Of a DNA stretch of 12,962 nt, positions 8,072-12,962 are shown in pieces; position 1 is the first letter of the stretch, and each line of letters opens with the position of its first letter. The notes beneath the pieces are model-generated. The model saw only the letters and a program-made list of their open reading frames with translations. It did no database searches and was not told where the DNA came from. This DNA comes from Oscillospiraceae bacterium (GTDB lineage: Bacteria > Bacillota > Clostridia > Oscillospirales > Ruminococcaceae). Location: the NCBI GenBank assembly GCA_017828935.1, contig JAGAUG010000012.1:1-12962 (forward strand), given 5' to 3'. Position numbers and translations under genes: made by a program.

Positions 8072-9044
8072 TAAAATCACCCCTTGATCTGATTAATTTT
8101 AAAATATTAAAACTTCCCCAATGTTTATAAATTATTTTGTCTAACGAAAAAGAAAGTGAATTCGCGATTAAAATTGCAAAGCAAATACCTTGAGAAAATC
8201 CACCAATATATCTAAATATCATAGTCAAGATACCAATGATCGCTCCATAAAATATTTTAGAAATATTATATTTAGGAGCCGTTACAGGGTCTGTTATCAT
8301 AAATACCGATCCAAATAAAAGCGAACCTGAAAATAATTCGTAAATAACAGAAAGCAATCTAGCCGAGTGGATTCTCGGGAAAATAAAAGCAATTAAAATA
8401 CAAGAAGTTATAAAACTTAAAATCTCCGGCCAATAAACAGACTTTCTTATAATAAGCCACAAAACACAAGAAATTATAACTAATATATGAACTGTTCCAA
8501 TTGGACCTGGTTGCTTTCCCAGTAACATATCAACTACCGATATATTAGGATGTGCCCCTAGTTTTAATATATAACAAACGCTCTCGGCCATTACGCCAGT
8601 TTCAACAGCGATATCAGGAACTGGATATATAAACATCAAATCAGGCCAACAAAGACTTGAAAAAGCAACACCCGCAGCAGCTGGATTAAATATATTTTGT
8701 CCAAGACCACCAAAACATTGCTTAGCTATCAAGATACCAAATACACAAGAAGAAATAACAACATACATAGGTACTTTAGCTGGCATAAGCAAAGCAATAA
8801 TTACACCGGTAACAATCGAAGAAATATCAGGCAACCTAAACGATTTATTAAGAATCGAAATACAAATCAAATCTAAAGAATAGCTAACAACAACAGAAAT
8901 AAATATTATTAACAAAGCTCTAGAACCAAAATATAAAAACGACAATATAACTAAAAAAATCATTGCTATTAAAATATCTGTCATTATAATATTAGTTGTA
9001 TCTTTGGACTTTATGTGTGGCTTTGATTCATTAAATAATTTCAT
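8058..9044 (-). CDS. rnfD: RnfD-like (RnfD/NqrB family) membrane protein without a clear flavinylation motif
   Basis: 328 residues from an ATG at 9044 (weak AAAGAGAG upstream). Multi-pass membrane protein. Landmarks of RnfD/NqrB are clear: GQNIFNPAAAG (115-125), VDMLLGKQPGPIGT (171-184), MITDPVTAPK (249-258), and RYIGGFSQGICFAILIAN (278-295). In working Rnf complexes this subunit binds FMN covalently through a Thr in an S-x-A-T motif between the first two landmarks. That stretch here reads DIAVETGVMAES (144-155), with no such motif and only Thr149 nearby. In Rnf, RnfD helps ion transport linked to electron flow from ferredoxin to NAD; whether this protein does so is doubtful. It is 50 bases after rnfC and overlaps rnfE. 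Confidence 0.9.
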   Translation of the reverse strand: MKLFNESKPHIKSKDTTNIIMTDILIAMIFLVILSFLYFGSRALLIIFISVVVSYSLDLICISILNKSFRLPDISSIVTGVIIALLMPAKVPMYVVISSCVFGILIAKQCFGGLGQNIFNPAAAGVAFSSLCWPDLMFIYPVPDIAVETGVMAESVCYILKLGAHPNISVVDMLLGKQPGPIGTVHILVIISCVLWLIIRKSVYWPEILSFITSCILIAFIFPRIHSARLLSVIYELFSGSLLFGSVFMITDPVTAPKYNISKIFYGAIIGILTMIFRYIGGFSQGICFAILIANSLSFSLDKIIYKHWGSFNILKLIRSRGDFSVKN

Positions 9045-9094
9045 AGATTTTTTAATCTCTCTTTTCTATTTATTTTATTATTTTTATTATTTTT

Positions 9095-10318
9095 TTAAAC
9101 AAGATTTATATGTGAAGGACAAATATATGAACAGCAATAGCATTTTATACACTTAGCTTCTGAAGAAAATTCTTCAAAGCTTTGGTCGCCAGTTTCTTTA
9201 AATTTGTGTCTATATGACGGTAACAAATTTTGAGGGCAAACATCAGAACATCTTGAACATCCTATACATTCCATTTGTTTTAAAATATTATAATTATCAA
9301 AAATTAAAATTGATCTGGTCGAAGCGCTAACTGGTGTTTGAAGCTCCGAAATAGCAACACCGGTGATAGCTTGTCCTAATATAACTCGCTTTAGATTAGA
9401 TTTTAATTTAAAATTTTCGATAATTTCCTGAGTACTCGTACCAATAAAAACTTCTATGTTTTTTGGATCAAAAACAGCAGGGCCACTTACAGTTATAAAC
9501 GTCGTTGTTTGTTTATAATCTGGATTTATTAAAGCTCTAGCTAAGTGTAAAATTGCTTGGATTCCGATCGAAAAATTATAATTAAATTTTTTTGAAATAT
9601 GATGTCTAACTGGGTAATTACCCCTAATATGTAATATATTCGTATTAATAACTTCTTCTGAGAATTTTTTTTCTTTGTTATAGCTTTCAATATCATAAAA
9701 AATAATATCAATATCTATATTAAAAGCTTTTTTTAAAATTAAACTAACAAAATTTATAGCGTTAGGATAGTGAAGTAAAATAGACTCTTTCGAAGAAGTA
9801 TAAGGCTGGTCGTCGATAGCGTCTATATAAATTTTATTATTAAATTTATTATTAATTAATTTTTCAAATTTTTCAAATAAATAAACACCATCAGTCTCGT
9901 CTATAATACTGGCTTTATAAGATATATCTAAAATTTCTTGATCAGTCTTATTTATAAGATCTTTTTGAAAATAATTTATATCTTCAGATTCAAAAGATAT
10001 AATATTAGATTTATTTAATTTATTAGACTCTAATATAACATAAGAAGTTGCTTGATCCTTTTCGTTTATTAGATATTTAGTTTCTTTAACTTCAAAGTCT
10101 TTTGGCGCAAAAATATTTATAATTTTATTTTTATATTTTTTAGAAGCTATAATATTATTTTTTTGAATTTTAGACCCAGGAGCAAATAAAAATTTAAAAT
10201 TACTATCTTCTGGCGAATTATAAACAGAGTCAATATAAACTCGTTGAGAATCTATTTTTAAAATATCCGACGAAAAAGCCGGTTCTTTGAATTGATCTAA
10301 TCTCAAGCCTTTTGACAA
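9095..10318 (-). CDS. rnfC: RnfC-like protein: two 4Fe-4S motifs, degenerate FMN/NADH site
   Basis: 407 residues from a TTG at 10318, chosen because AGGAGG lies nine bases upstream and the protein then begins MSKGLRL, as RnfC does. A longer frame to 10402 would run into mecA. Residues about 10-90 resemble the RnfC N-terminal domain (LFAPGSKIQKNNIIA). The SLBB-like part is recognisable by TFITVSGPAVFDPKNIEVFIGT (273-294). The C-terminus has two complete CxxCxxCxxxCP sets: C351, C354, C357, C361 and C390, C393, C396, C400, plus an extra Cys395. It stops soon after. The conserved GIVGMGGAGFPTHVKL loop is replaced by KASIIDETDGVYLFEKF (135-151), NGAECEPYLTAD by IDAIDDQPYTSS, and GGPMMG by GQAITG. 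Known RnfC oxidises/reduces NAD(H) through FMN; this one probably only transfers electrons. First gene of the operon. Confidence 0.85.
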   Translation of the reverse strand: MSKGLRLDQFKEPAFSSDILKIDSQRVYIDSVYNSPEDSNFKFLFAPGSKIQKNNIIASKKYKNKIINIFAPKDFEVKETKYLINEKDQATSYVILESNKLNKSNIISFESEDINYFQKDLINKTDQEILDISYKASIIDETDGVYLFEKFEKLINNKFNNKIYIDAIDDQPYTSSKESILLHYPNAINFVSLILKKAFNIDIDIIFYDIESYNKEKKFSEEVINTNILHIRGNYPVRHHISKKFNYNFSIGIQAILHLARALINPDYKQTTTFITVSGPAVFDPKNIEVFIGTSTQEIIENFKLKSNLKRVILGQAITGVAISELQTPVSASTRSILIFDNYNILKQMECIGCSRCSDVCPQNLLPSYRHKFKETGDQSFEEFSSEAKCIKCYCCSYICPSHINLV

Positions 10319-10327
10319 TTTATCGTA

Positions 10328-10333
10328 CCTCCT
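10328..10333 (-). promoter_or_regulatory. Ribosome binding site that fixes the rnfC start
   Basis: A perfect AGGAGG on the minus strand lies nine bases before TTG 10318. It supports that start over any upstream codon, because a start upstream of it would translate through the site and overlap mecA. Confidence 0.85.
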
Positions 10334-10363
10334 AAAAAAATAAATAAAAAATATATAAACTCT

Positions 10364-10372
10364 GGGGGTGAT
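10364..10372 (+). promoter_or_regulatory. Ribosome binding site pointing to an ATT start for mecA
   Basis: GGGGGTGAT matches the anti-SD complement GGAGGTGAT closely. The in-frame GTG at 10368 lies inside it and has no site of its own upstream. ATT at 10377 is five bases after GGTGA, the same spacing as at rnfE, and similar to nadK. Confidence 0.65.
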
Positions 10373-10376
10373 TTGG

Positions 10377-10961
10377 ATTGTTTTTAAATTTTTAAAAGAC
10401 AAACAAAAATTAAAAGTTATTTTATCTAACCAGGATTTAAAAAACTTAAATATTACTTTCGAAGAAATTTATCTTGGTTCTGTAAACACTAAAAAAACAA
10501 TAATTAAAATATTATCTAAAGCTAAAGATCTAACCGGATTTGATTTATCAGGAAAAATATTATTAATCGAAGTTTTTGAAACCAAAGAAAACGGATGTGT
10601 AATATATTTCTCGCCGATGAGTAACAAAAATTTAGATAATAAATCAAATAATTATATTTTAGGAACATACTCTTTTGAATATTTAAATCTTGATTATCTT
10701 ATTGACTCAGTAATTAAACTTTTTGAGACGTTTGGATATAAAATATTTAAAAGTTCGCTATATATAGATAAAACATCAAAAAAATATTTTTTAACACTTG
10801 TTACGATAGACCCTAAAAGCGAAGATATTATAGCTTTTTTAAAAGAATTTTCTACTTTAAGATCAACAACAAAATTATTCCAAATTTTTATTGATGAACA
10901 CTATAAAGCTATAATAAAAAACAACGCTATCGAAATTTTATATAATAATTTTAAAAAATAA
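10377..10961 (+). CDS. mecA: MecA-family adaptor protein for ClpC
   Basis: 194 residues if it begins at ATT 10377. The N-terminal domain reads like MecA: KLKVILSNQDLKNLNITFEE, then a spacer, then AKDLTGFDLSGKILLIEVFE, matching the family pattern of a short basic start, LSxxDLxxxxI, and GFDxSxxxLxIExF. The C-terminal domain (about 100-194) contains the SSLYxxKxKYYL-like segment and ends in FIDEHYKAIIKNNAIEIL, close to the family's EHGKxIIxxNAIExL. Known MecA proteins bind substrates through the N-terminal domain and deliver them to ClpC-ClpP through the C-terminal domain; in Bacillus this governs competence (ComK). Substrates here are unknown. ATT gives the typical MecA N-terminus; GTG 10368 would add three residues. 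Divergent from rnfC and convergent with the acyltransferase. Confidence 0.82.
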   Translation: MVFKFLKDKQKLKVILSNQDLKNLNITFEEIYLGSVNTKKTIIKILSKAKDLTGFDLSGKILLIEVFETKENGCVIYFSPMSNKNLDNKSNNYILGTYSFEYLNLDYLIDSVIKLFETFGYKIFKSSLYIDKTSKKYFLTLVTIDPKSEDIIAFLKEFSTLRSTTKLFQIFIDEHYKAIIKNNAIEILYNNFKK

Positions 10962-10981
10962 ATAATTATTTATAAAATAAA

Positions 10982-11011
10982 GCTCCTGGCTATATAAAAT
11001 TTGTCAGGAGC
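10982..11011. terminator. Shared terminator between convergent mecA and the acyltransferase gene
   Basis: GCTCCTGGC (10982-10990) pairs with GTCAGGAGC (11003-11011), one G-T pair included, around a 12-base loop. The minus-strand transcript has a T-rich tail (TTTATTTTAT); the plus-strand tail is poorer. The stop codon of the minus gene (11004-11006) lies in the stem. Confidence 0.75.
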
Positions 11012-11750
11012 AAAGTTTATATATAATAAAAAAAACTGGTTGATGTAATATATATATCAATAACGTACGCTTACCAATGATTTCTAAAAATTTAAATCTA
11101 GACTTAAACATAAAATCAGGAAAACTTTCTTTTGGTTTAACTGACCCCAAAACAGCGCCAGATAAAAAAAGAAAAGTCCACGGAAACACCGGAAAGTAAT
11201 CGGCCGATCTAAAAGAGCTACTTGGAAACCCAAAAGCAAATAAAAATTTAATTTCATAAAATATTTCTGGCAAGAAATATTTTTGACCCAGTATATTTAG
11301 ATAGCCTCTATAAATTCTATATGTCATAAAAAATAATATTAAAAAAATTAATATTATAATTTTTTTATTAATATATTTATATATATTATTTAATATATTA
11401 TTTAATAATATATATATTAAAATCGAAATTCCTAACATATGAAGAATACCAAAAACTATTAATTCACTCGGCAAGAAAATATATGTCACTAAAGTAATTA
11501 AGATACCAATTAAAAAACATTTAATTCCTCGAACAATATTGTTTTTTGAAAAGTTACAACTTATACCAGAAATCAATATAAAAACTCCAGCGAAAAAATC
11601 TCTTATGTAACACATAATAATACTATCTAGTAAATTTATATTATAAATCTGAAATATATTATACGAGTAATGATATATTACCATCAAGACTATACAGAGT
11701 CCTCTGATTTCGTCTATAAAAACAACTCTGTTTTTACCTAAGCTTCTTAT
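11004..11750 (-). CDS. DUF1624 / HGSNAT-type membrane acyltransferase
   Basis: 248 residues if it begins at ATA 11750. Multi-pass membrane protein. The N-terminus VVFIDEIRGLCIVLMVIYHY (9-28) carries the family's D-x-x-RG...LMV..H signature. Then come FAGVFILISGIS, an FGILHMLGIS segment, DYFPVFPWTFLFLSGAVLG, and the C-terminal LEIIGKRTLLIYILHQPV, all typical of DUF1624/heparan-alpha-glucosaminide N-acetyltransferase-like proteins. These are thought to move acyl (often acetyl) groups across the membrane to an envelope glycan; the substrate here is unknown. The internal TTG/ATG (11687/11684) would remove the conserved first part, and no ATG, GTG or TTG exists further upstream before the TGA, hence the ATA proposal. 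It has its own strong promoter. Confidence 0.8.
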   Translation of the reverse strand: MRSLGKNRVVFIDEIRGLCIVLMVIYHYSYNIFQIYNINLLDSIIMCYIRDFFAGVFILISGISCNFSKNNIVRGIKCFLIGILITLVTYIFLPSELIVFGILHMLGISILIYILLNNILNNIYKYINKKIIILIFLILFFMTYRIYRGYLNILGQKYFLPEIFYEIKFLFAFGFPSSSFRSADYFPVFPWTFLFLSGAVLGSVKPKESFPDFMFKSRFKFLEIIGKRTLLIYILHQPVFFIIYKLCS

Positions 11751-11770
11751 AAAATCTCACCTCTTAACAT
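11747..11770 (-). other. Seven-codon upstream ORF overlapping the ATA start
   Basis: ATG at 11770 reads MLRGEIL and stops at TAA 11749-11747, which overlaps the proposed ATA start as ATAA. The predicted transcript start is only about ten bases before this ATG, and no ribosome binding site precedes it. It may be chance, or a coupled leader. Confidence 0.3.
11757..11762 (-). promoter_or_regulatory. Ribosome binding site pointing to an ATA start for the acyltransferase
   Basis: AGGTGA on the minus strand lies six bases before ATA 11750, the only plausible in-frame codon at normal spacing. The same GTGA-plus-5/6-base layout is seen at nadK, rnfE and mecA. Confidence 0.65.
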
Positions 11771-11785
11771 ATTAGTTCAAGTTTT

Positions 11786-11813
11786 ATTATATTCAAAAAA
11801 ATTTTTTTGTCAA
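11786..11813 (-). promoter_or_regulatory. Consensus promoter of the acyltransferase gene
   Basis: TTGACA (11813-11808) and TATAAT (11791-11786) on the minus strand with a 16-base spacer made mostly of an A run then a T run. The leader to the proposed start is about 30 bases. Confidence 0.85.
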
Positions 11814-11971
11814 ATTTTTATTTTAATCATAAAAATAATAATGCCTAAATAAATATATAATATAGTATTATAAATCTCGGACCGATTTACAACATATCGT
11901 GTTAAAAAATCGATTTTTTTTGAAATTTTGACACTTAACGTGTAAAAAAATAAATATTTCGTAAAATCATA
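11814..11971. other. Intergenic spacer between divergent promoters with small palindromes
   Basis: No gene is seen. It holds TCGGACCGA (11877-11885), AACATATCGTGTT (11891-11903) and ACACTTAACGTGT (11931-11943). The last two share a CGTGT followed by an A run, repeated about 41 bases apart. A TTGACA at 11928-11933 has only a poor -10 (TAAATA, 11951-11956). These could be regulator sites for the lipoprotein gene downstream; no factor can be named. Confidence 0.4.
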
Positions 11972-12000
11972 TTGACAAAAAATTTTTTAGAGGTTATAAT
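11972..12000 (+). promoter_or_regulatory. Perfect consensus promoter of the acidic lipoprotein gene
   Basis: TTGACA (11972-11977), a 17-base spacer and TATAAT (11995-12000) match the sigma-70/SigA consensus exactly. The spacer carries an A run then a T run, like the divergent promoter. Transcription should begin near 12006, excluding the ATG at 12001 as a start. High constitutive expression is inferred. Confidence 0.92.
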
Positions 12001-12048
12001 ATGTCGGTAGAGTTAAATTTTTATTTTCAAAAAGGAGTACAATCAACT

Positions 12049-12315
12049 ATGAATAATTTAAAGAAATTTTTACTTATGAGCGTTGCTGGCGTTGCTGCAT
12101 TATCTTTGTTTGCAGCTTGCAACAAAAACGAAGAGGCTTCAGATTCAGCTGAGCCAAGTGTTATCGAAGAAAACGACATTGACGAAATGGATGTTGATGT
12201 TGAAGAAGATATGGAAGGTTTAGAAGCTGAAGAAGGCGAAGAAGCTTCAGACGCTGATGGCGTTGAAGAAGAAGAAGCTGTAGAAGAGACTTCTGAATCA
12301 AGCGAAGCAGAATAA
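12049..12315 (+). CDS. Small, highly acidic lipoprotein of unknown function
   Basis: 88 residues from ATG 12049, preceded by AAGGAG 11 bases upstream. The upstream in-frame ATG at 12001 abuts the -10 and lies before the expected transcript start. Residues 1-23 are a lipoprotein signal peptide (MNNLKKF, then a hydrophobic stretch) ending in LFAAC, so Cys24 should be lipidated and anchored outside the membrane. The mature part (25-88) has 31 Glu/Asp of 64 residues, a single Lys, no aromatic residues and many Ser/Ala, so it is probably disordered. A role as a cation- or metal-binding or charge-bearing surface polymer is a guess. No family is recognised. It is monocistronic: perfect promoter before, strong terminator after. 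Confidence 0.85.
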   Translation: MNNLKKFLLMSVAGVAALSLFAACNKNEEASDSAEPSVIEENDIDEMDVDVEEDMEGLEAEEGEEASDADGVEEEEAVEETSESSEAE

Positions 12316-12356
12316 GTTAAATAATAATTGTTTTTTAACTCTAAAATTTTTTATTA

Positions 12357-12393
12357 AAACAGGATTCTGATCATATCTGTCAGAATCCTGTTT
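12357..12393 (+). terminator. Rho-independent terminator of the lipoprotein gene
   Basis: A 14-bp perfect stem, AAACAGGATTCTGA (12357-12370) and TCAGAATCCTGTTT (12380-12393), encloses a 9-base loop and is followed by a moderately T-rich tail (GATGTTCTTT). Confidence 0.9.
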
Positions 12394-12421
12394 GATGTTC
12401 TTTAGCTTTTAATAATATAAT
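12392..12421 (+). promoter_or_regulatory. Probable promoter of darA
   Basis: TTGATG (12392-12397) and TATAAT (12416-12421) with an 18-base spacer. The -35 overlaps the 3' arm of the preceding terminator. The -10 is about 27 bases before the darA ATG. Confidence 0.55.
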
Positions 12422-12448
12422 TTAATATACAGAAAAGGGAAATAAACG

Positions 12449-12772
12449 ATGAAAATAATAATAGCTATTGTCTCAAACGAAGATAATTCAAAAGTATCTT
12501 CTTGTCTAAACAAAAGTGGTTTTTTTGTTACTAAACTGTCGTCGACTGGTAGCTTTTTAATGTCCGGTAATACTACTCTACTAATTGGAACTGACGACGA
12601 TAAAGTTGATTCGGTTATTGATATTATAAAAACTTATAGTAAGAAACGTACTCGAATGGTCGCGTCATCGTCTTCTTTTGGAATGGATATGAGCATGTCG
12701 ATTCCTGTTGAGGTAAGCGTTGGCGGCGCAACAATATTTGTCTTAAACGTAGATAAATTCGAAAAAATATAA
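12449..12772 (+). CDS. darA: Cyclic-di-AMP receptor DarA/PstA (DUF970, YaaQ)
   Basis: 107 residues from an ATG with AAGGG ten bases upstream. PII-like small cytoplasmic protein, normal length for the family. The family pattern is visible: MKIIIAIVSNEDNSKVSSCL at the start, FFVTKLSSTGSFLMSGNTTLLIG (25-47), a helix IDIIKTYSKKRTR, and the VSVGGATIFVLNVDKFEKI C-terminus. DarA binds cyclic di-AMP as a trimer; its output partner is not well established. It is followed after 18 bases by holB, the common Firmicute order, although yaaR, which often lies between, is missing. Confidence 0.95.
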   Translation: MKIIIAIVSNEDNSKVSSCLNKSGFFVTKLSSTGSFLMSGNTTLLIGTDDDKVDSVIDIIKTYSKKRTRMVASSSSFGMDMSMSIPVEVSVGGATIFVLNVDKFEKI

Positions 12773-12790
12773 TTATTAAATATTAAATAT

Positions 12791-12962
12791 ATGTTTGAAA
12801 AAATATATGATAATTTAGGCCCCAAAAAATTAATCGAGTCTATGATAAAAACAAATCAAATCTCTCACGCTATTATTTTAGCTGGAGAAAAAGGACTCGG
12901 TAAACTTACTTTTGCCAAAGAAATAGCTAAAGAACTTGTTTTAAATAAAAATATTAATAATA
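12791..12962 (+). CDS. holB: DNA polymerase III delta' subunit, 5' part only
   Basis: 57 codons from ATG 12791 to the right edge, frame open. Clamp-loader AAA+ subunit. Residues 10-31 (GPKKLIESMIKTNQISHAIILAG, split over the N-terminus) fit the usual delta' beginning, and the Walker A motif GEKGLGKLT (32-40) is complete. The position after darA is the standard one. No ribosome binding site precedes the ATG, so expression may depend on coupling to darA. Confidence 0.9.
   Translation, partial: MFEKIYDNLGPKKLIESMIKTNQISHAIILAGEKGLGKLTFAKEIAKELVLNKNINN

Larger units (their letters stand above)
10319..10376. promoter_or_regulatory. Divergent control region between rnfC and mecA
   Basis: Only 58 bases separate the preferred starts. 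It must hold at least part of both promoters. A TATATAAA block (10352-10359) could serve as a -10 in either direction, but neither direction has a convincing -35. A perfect TTGACA (10312-10317, plus) lacks a matching -10 at 16-18 bases. No operator is evident. Confidence 0.4.

Noticed and set aside
10312..10317. TTGACA as a mecA -35 element
   Set aside because: No acceptable -10 lies 16-18 bases downstream (only an A run), and it falls inside the start of rnfC.
10319..10402. 28-residue upstream extension of rnfC
   Set aside because: It would translate through the AGGAGG site and overlap mecA, and the extension is unlike RnfC N-termini.
12001..12048. ATG at 12001 as the lipoprotein start
   Set aside because: It abuts the TATAAT box and lies before the expected transcript start; the signal peptide begins at 12049.
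12634..12825. 63-residue minus-strand ORF
   Set aside because: Antisense to darA and the start of holB; no support.

Overview
The window looks like a chromosome segment from a low-GC Gram-positive bacterium of the Clostridia (roughly a quarter G+C by eye). Supporting this are strong AGGAGG / GGTGA ribosome binding sites, frequent TTG and GTG starts, the darA-holB pair, a MecA adaptor, a ParC-type topoisomerase and Rnf-family membrane proteins. The standard code is used (TGA is a stop). A reduced, gut- or host-associated clostridium is possible but is only an inference.

Layout. (1) Bases 1-2060, minus strand: a large secreted surface protein with GLUG repeats, cut by the left edge. It has its own consensus promoter and carries a G8 tract before its signal peptide, which looks like a phase-variation switch. 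(2) Bases 2227-10318, minus strand: a run of closely spaced genes, rnfC-like, rnfD-like, rnfE-like, parC, tlyA, nadK and a histidine-kinase-like gene, closed by a strong terminator at 2186-2204. (3) Bases 10377-10961, plus strand: mecA, divergent from rnfC. (4) Bases 11004-11750, minus strand: a DUF1624/HGSNAT-type membrane acyltransferase that converges on mecA. (5) Bases 12049-12315: a very acidic small lipoprotein, transcribed alone from a perfect promoter. (6) Bases 12449 to the right edge: darA, then the start of holB.

Most unusual content. The three Rnf-family proteins form a minimal C-D-E set without G, A or B nearby, and each seems to have lost its cofactor motif. The RnfC homologue keeps both 4Fe-4S cysteine sets but lacks the glycine-rich FMN/NADH loop. 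The RnfD homologue lacks a recognisable flavinylation motif. The RnfE homologue has Ala and Ser where the two 2Fe-2S cysteines normally sit. This suggests a repurposed Rnf-derived membrane complex, co-transcribed with housekeeping genes. In addition, the kinase-like protein has Asn in place of the phospho-accepting His. Two genes (mecA and the acyltransferase) seem to start at ATT and ATA, each placed correctly behind a strong GGTGA-type ribosome binding site.

All family calls come from reading motifs by eye; no search was run.
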